Positions 43,909 to 51,389 of a stretch of 64,000 nucleotides of DNA are shown in pieces. Origin of the DNA: Owenweeksia sp. (GTDB lineage Bacteria; Bacteroidota; Bacteroidia; Flavobacteriales; Schleiferiaceae); assembly GCA_028277105.1 (NCBI GenBank), contig JANQHO010000141.1:1-64000 (forward strand), written 5' to 3'. Both the position numbers and the translations under genes were made by a program. How positions within the stretch are numbered: the first letter of the stretch is position 1; the number at the start of each line of letters is the position of its first letter. The notes below the pieces were generated by a model. The model was not told the DNA's origin. It made no database searches and saw nothing but the letters and a program-made list of their open reading frames with translations.

Positions 43909-44530
43909 CGGCTTCTACTGTTTTTATCTGACCCGGTAGCATCTGGTTCAATAAATTCTGTATACCTTGTTTGAGGGTCATAGTGGAAGATGGGCAACCG
44001 GAACAGGCGCCTTGTAGTAATACTTTTACGGTTCCTGCATCATAATTGAGGAACTTAATATTACCACCATCCTGCTCTACGGCAGGTCTTACGTACTCGT
44101 CCAGCAAAGAGTTGATTTTGTGATCCATATCCGTCCAGTCTGATGAAAGCTTTTCTTCCGGATGAATACTGCTGGAAAGTGTGCTGCTTTCTGGAGTATT
44201 TTCGGGTACTGAGTTAGCAGAAACTGTTGTGAGTACCTCTTTGCCACTTGCGAGGTGATCACGTACCATTTCCCTGATCTCGAGAGTAACGTCTTCCCAT
44301 TCTACTATGTCGTATTTAGTAAGGGCCAGGTAGTTGCTACTGATGAATACTTCCTTGATAAAAGGATAATGGAACAAGCGGGTAGCCAGAGGAGAGGCTT
44401 TGGCTTCTTCTATATTTTTGAACTCTATATTATCGATCTCAATCAGGCGTTTGTTGGCAACAAACTTCAGCACTGCGGGATTAGGGGTAGATTCTGCATA
44501 TACACTAACCGGAACTTTCTTTGCTTCCAT
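43898..44530 (-). CDS. NifU/NfuA-like Fe-S cluster scaffold protein
   Basis: From ATG 44530 this is 210 aa; a TTG nine bases upstream is an unlikely start. Residues ~5-95 are an Nfu N-terminal domain (SVYAESTPNPAVLKFVANK, then FHYPFIKEVFISSNYLALTK), followed by a serine-rich linker. Residues ~135-205 are the NifU C-terminal domain with the cluster-binding pair in GACSGCPSSTMTL. Nfu proteins carry [4Fe-4S] clusters to target enzymes. The gene is divergent from the gamma-carbonic anhydrase-like gene and convergent with the desaturase. Confidence 0.93.
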   Translation of the reverse strand: MEAKKVPVSVYAESTPNPAVLKFVANKRLIEIDNIEFKNIEEAKASPLATRLFHYPFIKEVFISSNYLALTKYDIVEWEDVTLEIREMVRDHLASGKEVLTTVSANSVPENTPESSTLSSSIHPEEKLSSDWTDMDHKINSLLDEYVRPAVEQDGGNIKFLNYDAGTVKVLLQGACSGCPSSTMTLKQGIQNLLNQMLPGQIKTVEAVNG

Positions 44531-44585
44531 CTCCTTCAATTTTTGACAAAGATAAGGGCTCCATACAAAGCCATTAATATCTCAT

Positions 44586-44593
44586 TACTTTTG
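44586..44593 (+). promoter_or_regulatory. -7 box of the gamma-carbonic anhydrase-like gene
   Basis: TACTTTTG, exact TAnnTTTG, 27 bp before the ATG at 44621. Confidence 0.55.
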
Positions 44594-44620
44594 TTTCTAT
44601 CCTTATCAATATATCTGATT

Positions 44621-45133
44621 ATGGCTTTAGTGAAATCTGTAAATGGAAAATCACCTCGTATGGGCGAAGACTGTTTCATTGCCGAAAATGCTACTATAGT
44701 AGGTGACGTTAGCATGGGAAACCAGTGTAGTATTTGGTTTAATACTGTAATAAGGGGGGACGTACACTACATAAAAATGGGTAACAAAGTCAATGTGCAA
44801 GACAATGCCACTTTGCATTGTACTTATCTCAAGGCTCCCTTGAATATAGGAGATAATGTAAGTATAGGGCATAATGCCATAGTACATGGCTGTACTTTAC
44901 ACGATAATGTATTGATCGGGATGGGTGCTATAGTAATGGACGGAGCGGTAGTGGAAAGTAATTCTATAGTAGCAGCCGGTGCGGTAGTGCTGGAAGGAAC
45001 CCATATTTCATCGGGAAGTATCTATGCCGGTGTGCCTGCTAAAAAGGTAAAGGATATAACAGAAGAATTGATAGCCGGGGAAATTGACCGTATTGCCAAC
45101 AATTATGTTATGTATTCCGGCTGGTTCAAATGA
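44621..45133 (+). CDS. Gamma-carbonic anhydrase-like left-handed beta-helix protein
   Basis: This 170-aa hexapeptide-repeat protein starts at ATG 44621 (MALVKSVNGKSPRMG); a much longer frame starting at 44255 runs through the antisense of nfu and is rejected. Repeats such as FIAENATIVGDVSMGNQCSI and NVSIGHNAIVHGCTLHDNVL form a left-handed beta-helix that trimerises. H at RGDVHYIKMG and H/H in GHNAIVHGCT are the zinc ligands expected in the gamma-CA/YrdA/PaaY group. Enzyme activity varies across this group, so carbonic anhydrase function is probable but unproven. The C-terminal YSGWFK is typical of YrdA relatives. Confidence 0.88.
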   Translation: MALVKSVNGKSPRMGEDCFIAENATIVGDVSMGNQCSIWFNTVIRGDVHYIKMGNKVNVQDNATLHCTYLKAPLNIGDNVSIGHNAIVHGCTLHDNVLIGMGAIVMDGAVVESNSIVAAGAVVLEGTHISSGSIYAGVPAKKVKDITEELIAGEIDRIANNYVMYSGWFK

Positions 45134-46129
45134 TCAGTTAAACTCTTGTAAAGCCCTTTCAATAATATCATCTATACCTAAAGCAAGCCTGGGTTCGGAT
45201 GCAGCCTGAAAAATATCCGGGGGTATCCCCAATTCTATGTTATAACTATTAGGTAAAAACATGGCAGTAGCTGAAAAACGATAGCGCCAGCTATTGGGCA
45301 ATTCATTGTCAATGGGTATACCTCCCCCTCCCCCTGTTTGATCGCCTATGATGGTAACATTTTCGAAATTACTCATGATAGCGGTAAAGGCATTAGTGGC
45401 GGAATAGCACCTGCGGTTGGTCAATAGCACTACACTGCCATCAAAAACTTTAGAAGCAGGAGAAAGTGAGTAGGACAGGCCGTTGCCAAATTCGTTGTGA
45501 CCCGGGCCGGTTTTTTCAAAACTTACCAAGACTTGTTTTTTTTCGTTGATGAAACGCTGAGCCAGGGCAAATGAGTTATTAAGACTGCCCCCGCCATTGC
45601 TTCTTACATCAATTATCACTCCTTTGAGGCCGGCAAAGTAATCGATCATTCTGTCCAGGTTTTCGGTAGTGAAACCATTGGAGAAGCTCTCAAAGTAAAG
45701 ATAACCGACCGAATCTATTATCGTATATTTTAAGCCCCCGGCTATCCTGTAATCATCACCTAAATAGAAGCGTTCTACCACATCTTCGTCAAAGTTATCG
45801 GGGAAGTTGAGGTACCATTGCCAGTTGCGGCTCAGGTTAAAAGGGGAGATGAGGTTTACATGCCCGTCTTCCAGGTGATATAACATGCTATCCAGTACCG
45901 CAAACAAAGCCTCATCGGTCATACCATCAAAAACCATAGGTTCATAATGTTGTCTTATAGAGTCCCAGTTAATATTCTTAAGGGTGAAGAAACTATACTT
46001 TTGATCAACTGTGTTCCAGAGGATGTCAAAGTTTACTGTTGGACTATTCTGAGGGTTTTCATCTATCAGAGCTTTTTCGCAGCTCATTAAAACAAGAGAA
46101 ATAACCAAGTACAGGCTTGTTCTTTTCAA
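45134..46129 (-). CDS. S41 family peptidase, lipoprotein
   Basis: This 331-aa protein has a lipoprotein signal (SLYLVISLVLMSCEK, cysteine at 17). An N-terminal helical part (ILWNTVDQKYSFF) follows, then the S41 C-terminal-processing peptidase fold: FSNGFTTENLDRMIDYF, GVIIDVRSNGGGSL, a CYSATNAF stretch holding the likely catalytic serine, and IGDQTGGGGG. A clear PDZ domain is missing, as in related short S41 lipoproteins. It overlaps the barrel gene by four bases and is last of a three-gene operon with an aspartyl protease-like protein. Substrate unknown. Confidence 0.82.
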   Translation of the reverse strand: MKRTSLYLVISLVLMSCEKALIDENPQNSPTVNFDILWNTVDQKYSFFTLKNINWDSIRQHYEPMVFDGMTDEALFAVLDSMLYHLEDGHVNLISPFNLSRNWQWYLNFPDNFDEDVVERFYLGDDYRIAGGLKYTIIDSVGYLYFESFSNGFTTENLDRMIDYFAGLKGVIIDVRSNGGGSLNNSFALAQRFINEKKQVLVSFEKTGPGHNEFGNGLSYSLSPASKVFDGSVVLLTNRRCYSATNAFTAIMSNFENVTIIGDQTGGGGGIPIDNELPNSWRYRFSATAMFLPNSYNIELGIPPDIFQAASEPRLALGIDDIIERALQEFN

Positions 46130-46878
46130 AACTTAAAGATTATAGATAAACTGAGATTTTGGCTGCCGCTTTGGTAAGTATTCAATACATTTAAAGAAGT
46201 GTACTCCCAGAGGTAGGAGAGCTTTACCTGGTTGCCGTTGCTGAGATTCCACAACAGATCCGCCCGGGAATCCATCTGAAAAAAATCGCCCCAAAACGCA
46301 AAGCCTTTACTGCCAATCTCACCATTCAGGAAAGGTTTGATGTAGCCGGGACGCATGTAATAGGTTCCAATGGGAAGGATAAGATTGTATTGCAGGCCAA
46401 AGGACTTATCCCAAAACTGCAGAGGTTTCTTCACCAAAAAATTAAAGCCAAAAGAAGCAAAACCCGCATAGTTTACCGAACTGTTGCGATAGCGATTGTG
46501 CAACCTGTAATCCAAGGAGTTATGTGATACCACCCCTGCATAAAACTTGTAGCCATTATAGGAATAAGGGGTGTAAGCGAGGTAATAAACAACCCGGCCT
46601 AATCCACTGATAGTTCGACTGGGATTGAGTTCAGAGGCGACATCAGGCTCTTGGACTCCTCCGTAACCGCTGATCTCAACTGAGCTGATCCAGTTTTTGA
46701 TTTCATCGTAATAGCCCAATCTGAAGTGAGCCATATGGCCTGAGTAGCTTACAGGAGAAAGGGCCTCATCCTTTACAGTTTGATAGGTGTAACCCAGACC
46801 AAAATTCAGATAATGATTGTGCTGACCCTTGAGGATAAAGGTAGTACTAAGCAATAAAACGGTTATTAGTTTTTCCAT
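46126..46878 (-). CDS. Predicted outer-membrane beta-barrel protein (hypothetical)
   Basis: This 250-aa protein has a signal peptide (EKLITVLLLSTTFILKG). The rest consists of alternating amphipathic strands rich in aromatic residues (HYLNFGLGYTYQTV, MAHFRLGYYDEI, YKFYAGVVSHNSLDYRLH), ending in SLSIIFKF, a typical barrel C-terminus. No named family is apparent. It is the middle gene of the 48050-45134 operon, overlapping both neighbours, so it probably works with the aspartyl-protease-like and S41 lipoproteins at the outer membrane. Confidence 0.65.
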   Translation of the reverse strand: MEKLITVLLLSTTFILKGQHNHYLNFGLGYTYQTVKDEALSPVSYSGHMAHFRLGYYDEIKNWISSVEISGYGGVQEPDVASELNPSRTISGLGRVVYYLAYTPYSYNGYKFYAGVVSHNSLDYRLHNRYRNSSVNYAGFASFGFNFLVKKPLQFWDKSFGLQYNLILPIGTYYMRPGYIKPFLNGEIGSKGFAFWGDFFQMDSRADLLWNLSNGNQVKLSYLWEYTSLNVLNTYQSGSQNLSLSIIFKF

Positions 46879-48050
46879 AGATCTTCCGGATAAACGGTGT
46901 GTATTACGTCAGGCTGGTTTACCTTACGGAAACTGATAGAGTCTAAATAAATAAATTCTGATATAAGGAATTCAATGAACTGGCAATATTCCAAACTTTT
47001 GAGCTCCATGTTCAGGATTTCTATTTTATCCCCGTACCGCAGTCCTTTTTTCCATACATTACCATCTTTTAAGATCGAGGCTATGTAGATACTGTCGCCT
47101 GATGTGGAGGGGATAAAGCCAAACAAGTTTTTGGGCTTTATTACTACGGATGAATCATAAGGGAGAAAACCGATTTTTTCATTTTGATAATCCAGCATCA
47201 GCCTGGTCTTTTTCAATATGGAGTTTCCTATTTTATTTTTTAACTCTATTTCTGCAATGGCATTGTATATGCTCAGCTCTCCTATTTGGAAACGTGGGAT
47301 CTGGTATTGAAAACTGCTATCGGTCTTATGGCCAAAAATCCCCTGAGTACTTCCATCTATAATTTCGCAGTGCGTATAATCGTTAAAAAGAGATTCCTGG
47401 TCTGCTTCTTTAAAAACCTTTTTAGAGATATCGAGGCTACCGGTTGATCCCAGGTCGAGCAGTATATCTTTAATTTCTGTTGAGTCGATAGTGATATCGA
47501 GGAAAGGTCTCACATTTCCGTATTTCATGGGGATCTCGAACATACCAGGCTTTGATAAATCCCTGTCACTGAGCGTTAAGCTGGAGTCCTTGTAATCTAC
47601 CAACCAATTGGCATGGCGGATAAGATTGTTACCTATGATACCGTCAGGTACCATACACTTTAAAACGGAGTTTTCAGGCCAGTCTATTACAGTAGTCAGT
47701 ATGTCTGTAAATTCGACTTCTCCGATTTTTACCGATTCCAGAATTGCCATATCCAACTTATAGCTTTGCCCCCGTGAATCCCTGGTTTTTATTCTTCCTC
47801 TGGTTTTAAGGTTCAATTGATCAGCTACTTCCCTGGAAACTATAGTAGAAGAAGCCCCGGTATCGAAGATCATCCTGTAAATTTTACCATTAATGTTAAC
47901 GGGTAATACGATCAGTCTTCGTGGATAGTCAAACTTTTGAGTAACTGTGAAATTTTTACTGACAATGTCTGATTTAGACCTTAAGTAGGAGTAACGGGAG
48001 CAGGAACTAATAGAAATAAGAAAGATAAGGATCAGCCCTGCTTTTTTCAT
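46866..48050 (-). CDS. Retropepsin-like aspartyl protease lipoprotein with PDZ-like C-terminus
   Basis: This 394-aa protein has a lipoprotein signal (GLILIFLISISSC, cysteine 17). Two aspartyl-protease half-domains follow: MIFDTGASSTIVS (D63) and LLDLGSTGSLDI (near 198), both fitting the D-(T/L)-G-(A/S) active-site pattern, and the C-terminal ~80 residues (IYIASILKDGNVWKKGLRYGDKIEIL) look like a PDZ-type peptide-binding module. The family is widespread in Bacteroidota, with mostly unknown substrates. It is first in the operon, overlaps the barrel gene by 13 bp, and sits in an envelope-protease context. Confidence 0.8.
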   Translation of the reverse strand: MKKAGLILIFLISISSCSRYSYLRSKSDIVSKNFTVTQKFDYPRRLIVLPVNINGKIYRMIFDTGASSTIVSREVADQLNLKTRGRIKTRDSRGQSYKLDMAILESVKIGEVEFTDILTTVIDWPENSVLKCMVPDGIIGNNLIRHANWLVDYKDSSLTLSDRDLSKPGMFEIPMKYGNVRPFLDITIDSTEIKDILLDLGSTGSLDISKKVFKEADQESLFNDYTHCEIIDGSTQGIFGHKTDSSFQYQIPRFQIGELSIYNAIAEIELKNKIGNSILKKTRLMLDYQNEKIGFLPYDSSVVIKPKNLFGFIPSTSGDSIYIASILKDGNVWKKGLRYGDKIEILNMELKSLEYCQFIEFLISEFIYLDSISFRKVNQPDVIHTVYPEDLWKN

Positions 48051-48136
48051 TGGTTATTTTAGGCTTTTTATAAAGGTTAGATGTTCAACAATGACAACAG
48101 CAAATTATCATTACGATATGGCAAAATAACAAAAGC

Positions 48137-48535
48137 TCACTTAAGAGTAATGCTTATGGTCATATCTTCTTTTAATTCAAAAAGCTGATCTTGAATTGCT
48201 GGAGGCCCGAATGATCCCCTTACATTATTGCTGAAGCCATACTTCTCTTTTGGGAGGCCCAGTATACTTTTATCCAGTTTCTTGTTGCTGTTTTTGTCGT
48301 GGAAGGCAGAGACGGCATAGCTGCCTGCTGGTAGGACTGTATTATAGAAGGCGGTTTTATCTTCCAAGGCAACTATTTTCCTTTCAATGGTTTCGCCTTC
48401 AGCATTCTGGATCCTGATCATGAGCTGTCCTTTGTCAACAGCTATACCATTAAAATTGATGTTTAGCCGATGTTTTTGAGAATATATGGGAATACTCATA
48501 AGTACAAATAATAGCAGAAAATAGAATAACTTCAT
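48137..48535 (-). CDS. DUF2141 domain secreted protein
   Basis: This 132-aa protein has a signal peptide (KLFYFLLLFVLMSIPIYSQ) and a DUF2141 beta-sandwich: LMIRIQNAEGETIERKIV, LPAGSYAVSAFHDKNSNKKLDK, then LPKEKYGFSNNVRGSFG. The family is common in Bacteroidota and Proteobacteria, and its function is unknown; the fold suggests a small extracytoplasmic binding protein. The gene is alone on the minus strand; 86 bp to the aspartyl protease gene hold nothing notable. Confidence 0.88.
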   Translation of the reverse strand: MKLFYFLLLFVLMSIPIYSQKHRLNINFNGIAVDKGQLMIRIQNAEGETIERKIVALEDKTAFYNTVLPAGSYAVSAFHDKNSNKKLDKSILGLPKEKYGFSNNVRGSFGPPAIQDQLFELKEDMTISITLK

Positions 48536-48570
48536 TTCGAAAAAAGGAATAAAGAGTTTGGAGAAGTAAA

Positions 48571-48969
48571 CTAACGCAATAATACTAACGAACCTTGCCT
48601 GCTAAAGGTTTTATAACCATTTAGATCAGGATCTGTATAAGTAGCATAGAGGCGGTAAAGATATACTCCCTGTTGGAGCTTTTCACCTTCAAAAGTGCCA
48701 TCCCAGGCGGCAGAAGCCACAGGGGTATTTGTTTCATATACCAAACGACCCCAACGGTCAAAAATCTTCAGGTTGAATTCTTTGAAAGAACACTGTTCGC
48801 CATACTTTATGGTAAATCGTTCGTTCAGGTTATCATCATTGGGAGTAAAGGCATCCGGAATATAGATATTGCAGGATGAATTAGACGAAGGATTGGCTCT
48901 TTGACCTTGTAAGTTAAAGCTCAACAACAATACCCCTAATATCAATATGATATAATATCTCCTCTTCAT
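48571..48969 (-). CDS. Short protein consisting of a gliding-motility-type C-terminal (T9SS type B) domain
   Basis: From ATG 48969 this is 132 aa: a signal peptide (YYIILILGVLLLSFNLQG) followed directly by the CHU_C/type B sorting domain (IYIPDAFTPNDDNLNERF, FNLKIFDRWGRLVYETN, AAWDGTFEGEKLQQGVYLYRL). An ATG at 49011 would put a 14-residue tail before the signal and is less likely. Normally this domain is the C-terminal tag of large cargo. Here almost nothing precedes it, so the protein is a minimal cargo, a truncated remnant of a larger adhesin, or a free-standing module. I cannot tell which. Confidence 0.75.
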   Translation of the reverse strand: MKRRYYIILILGVLLLSFNLQGQRANPSSNSSCNIYIPDAFTPNDDNLNERFTIKYGEQCSFKEFNLKIFDRWGRLVYETNTPVASAAWDGTFEGEKLQQGVYLYRLYATYTDPDLNGYKTFSRQGSLVLLR

Positions 48970-49080
48970 CAACCGCAAATATAAAGAATAGGCTAAGGCC
49001 TTATCTGGCAATATAATTATAAATATAATATAATTTATTAAAGGGCAATGGGAATGATTAACCGATGGGTTCGGGGGTAA

Positions 49081-49113
49081 AACTTTTCCAAAGTTTCAAA
49101 CTTTGGAAAAGTT
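49081..49113. repeat. REP-like palindrome copy f, distant from the RAYT
   Basis: A 33-nt perfect palindrome identical to copy b at 20601-20633, in the intergenic space between the type B sorting-domain gene and the beta-propeller gene, about 28 kb from the RAYT. Confidence 0.9.
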
Positions 49114-49137
49114 AAATGGGCATGAAAGGCAGCTCGT

Positions 49138-50373
49138 TTATTCAAAATCAAGGGTGAGCTTAAAGCGCAAAACCCGGCCGTTCTCTGAATCTGCCACATA
49201 AAGGATTTCATTAAAATAAGCTACGGCAGTAGGATTGTTAAACTCAGTAAGAGCATTACCTGTTCCTCCAAAGCTGGCTTTTTGAAATTTTCTGATGCCG
49301 GTGGCAGCCGGAGGTTGCACCCCTTCAAAACCCGTAAAGTTAAACTGGTGGAGGGAGTCTGTTTCAGAATCTACTACAAAAATATAGCGTGATGCATCAC
49401 CAGCCACGGTGATATCATAGGGTTTTCTGAATTTGTTAGGGCTATTGATAAAACCATCGGCCTGGGTTGTATCACCGGTAGCTAGCAACCTCACCTGGTA
49501 AAAACTAGTGAATTCTGTTTCAACGTACTGAAGATATTGTACTTTAAGCTGATTGTTAGGATCCAGGGAAGTATAGATAAAATCGCGCCCTGGTGTGGTG
49601 GTAAGTTGAGGAGGCTGGGCCAGAGTAGTAATACCGCTGGGTTCTAAAAAGTAATCCCTGAATACTCCAGAGGAAGAGTTAACAATAATAGTAGTAATAA
49701 AGGAATCGTCATTATTGAAATAACAAACGGCATCATCAGGGGCAAAGGTGGGGGTTAACGGTTTATCGCCTTCACGTGTTACATAAAACTGGTTGTTGAT
49801 ATCAGGGGCACCATTATCGGCAATGATGGAGATACGTTGAAATGAAACTATGTTGATTTGGTCGGTAGAATCGGCATTGGATTTAAAGTAAAAAGGGTGA
49901 ACAATTTTGTTGGATATGACGGCATTATTGAGGTTGTAGCCTCCACCACCAAATTGATCGAGTCGGTAAATGGTTGAAAAGGAACGGTCAACGGTATCGT
50001 TTCCGCGTATAAGTTGTGTGTCGAGACGACCAATAACCAGAAGGTCAAATTTTCTATCCTGGGCCACAGACTTAGCTCCGGGGATTGATTTTCTACCTAA
50101 TACTCTTCCGGCCTCATCCAGGCAAACCACTTCTTCTCTTACTTCGTCCACTACATAGATCAACTCATCAAAGCCAATACAAACATCAACAGGCTTTGCA
50201 AAATCATTTAAAGATGGCTGTATGGGAACATAAGCGATCTGGCGATCAGCATCATAATCCGGTACTTCTATAAAAGAAAGATCAGTTTTATCGCCAAAAT
50301 ATTTCTCGCAGCCAGTAAAGCTTAGTGAAAATACTAGTAAAGCCAGTATAGAAGGTAAAGTCTTATTCATCAT
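49138..50373 (-). CDS. Beta-propeller-like lipoprotein
   Basis: This 411-aa protein has a lipoprotein signal (LPSILALLVFSLSFTGCEK). Repeated blades look NHL-like: AKPVDVCIGFDELIYVVDEV, KSIPGAKSVAQDRKFDLLVIG, then RKPYDITVAGDASRYIFVVD and FNNPTAVAYFNEILYVADSENGRVLRFK. It would be a ligand- or substrate-binding propeller anchored in the outer membrane. It is the last gene of the minus-strand run 61453-49138 and overlaps the PorV-like gene by four bases. Ligand unknown. Confidence 0.78.
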   Translation of the reverse strand: MMNKTLPSILALLVFSLSFTGCEKYFGDKTDLSFIEVPDYDADRQIAYVPIQPSLNDFAKPVDVCIGFDELIYVVDEVREEVVCLDEAGRVLGRKSIPGAKSVAQDRKFDLLVIGRLDTQLIRGNDTVDRSFSTIYRLDQFGGGGYNLNNAVISNKIVHPFYFKSNADSTDQINIVSFQRISIIADNGAPDINNQFYVTREGDKPLTPTFAPDDAVCYFNNDDSFITTIIVNSSSGVFRDYFLEPSGITTLAQPPQLTTTPGRDFIYTSLDPNNQLKVQYLQYVETEFTSFYQVRLLATGDTTQADGFINSPNKFRKPYDITVAGDASRYIFVVDSETDSLHQFNFTGFEGVQPPAATGIRKFQKASFGGTGNALTEFNNPTAVAYFNEILYVADSENGRVLRFKLTLDFE

Positions 50374-51383
50374 TCCCTGGAATCGTTTATGATATTTATC
50401 CTTAAACCGATGTTATTCTGTATACCGAGATAGTTCGTAGGGTTAGCGGCATAATCAATATAAAGAGGAAATCCTCCTATACGGGCTCTAACTCCAATAC
50501 CAAAGGTGGGATAATCCTGATCCCTTACACTGATCTTATATCCGGCCCGGGCAAAAAATATTTCCATGTATTCGTATTCCACGCCCAGGCGGTAATTCTC
50601 AGCATTATCGTTTGGGTGATTGAGTTGGGCAGAAGCAGTAATACTCTGTTGTTCGGTATTATAGGGTTTAAAACTAGCCCCCAGTTTAAAAATGGTAGGA
50701 ACAACGTTGGCGTCCAGACTTATTCCGGTAGTGCGGTTAAATACAACGGGAAGGTCGTCATCATCACTGCTCAGCGAAGAATTACCCCCAAAGTTTTGTA
50801 CCATAACGGCAAACTTGAGGTCTTTGAAGTCTGTTTCGTAAAGAAAAGCAACGTCTACCGTAGCATTGGAGTTGGAATAACCGGCTATACCTTCGTAGAT
50901 ATACTTTACGGTAACACCAGCACTGAATAAGGCGGATAACTGCCTGGAGTAAGTAAGGCCCAGCGCCATATTACTAACCACAATGCTACGTCCGGTACCT
51001 TGTGGTTGAAATTCGGTGCGTTCTTCCATGTCTCCCGAGTTAAGGGAATTAACACTAACTCCAAGATTGCTTACATCGTCCAGAGGAAAAATCCCGGAAG
51101 CAAAAGACTGATTGATACCGGCTCCTAAAAAGAGATGGCTCAGGGCTACGGAAGTACTTCTCAGGTGTGTAAGGGCTGCCGGATTATTGATCACGGAATA
51201 GGCGTCTCCTGTGTTGGCAACGCTGGCACCACCCATACCGGTTGAACGGGTACTCATATCTGTTTTCAAGAAGCTAAGGGTAGACAATCCGGCCCTTTCT
51301 CCTCCGTATATAGGTAAGATCTGGGCTTTGGCAGTGAGCGTAAGCAACAAAACAGAAAAGATGGTTAATAGTCTCATTATCAT
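50370..51383 (-). CDS. PorV/PorQ-family outer membrane barrel protein
   Basis: This 337-aa protein has a signal peptide (LTIFSVLLLTLTAKA). The PorV/UPF0164-like barrel follows, with the family entry motif STRSTGMGGASVANTGDAYSVINNPAAL and repeated amphipathic strands to RIGGFPLYIDYAAN. PorV is the shuttle and attachment component of the type IX system; this paralogue sits in an operon with cargo genes carrying T9SS sorting tags, so a dedicated role in their export or surface fixing is likely. A general PorV would more often stand alone. It starts six bases after the TonB receptor stop. Confidence 0.85.
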   Translation of the reverse strand: MIMRLLTIFSVLLLTLTAKAQILPIYGGERAGLSTLSFLKTDMSTRSTGMGGASVANTGDAYSVINNPAALTHLRSTSVALSHLFLGAGINQSFASGIFPLDDVSNLGVSVNSLNSGDMEERTEFQPQGTGRSIVVSNMALGLTYSRQLSALFSAGVTVKYIYEGIAGYSNSNATVDVAFLYETDFKDLKFAVMVQNFGGNSSLSSDDDDLPVVFNRTTGISLDANVVPTIFKLGASFKPYNTEQQSITASAQLNHPNDNAENYRLGVEYEYMEIFFARAGYKISVRDQDYPTFGIGVRARIGGFPLYIDYAANPTNYLGIQNNIGLRINIINDSRE

Positions 51384-51389
51384 ATCTTT

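Noticed and set aside
44255-44620. N-terminal extension of the gamma-carbonic anhydrase-like gene
   Set aside because: It is antisense to nfu, and the fold begins at the ATG at 44621, which has a -7 box at the right distance.
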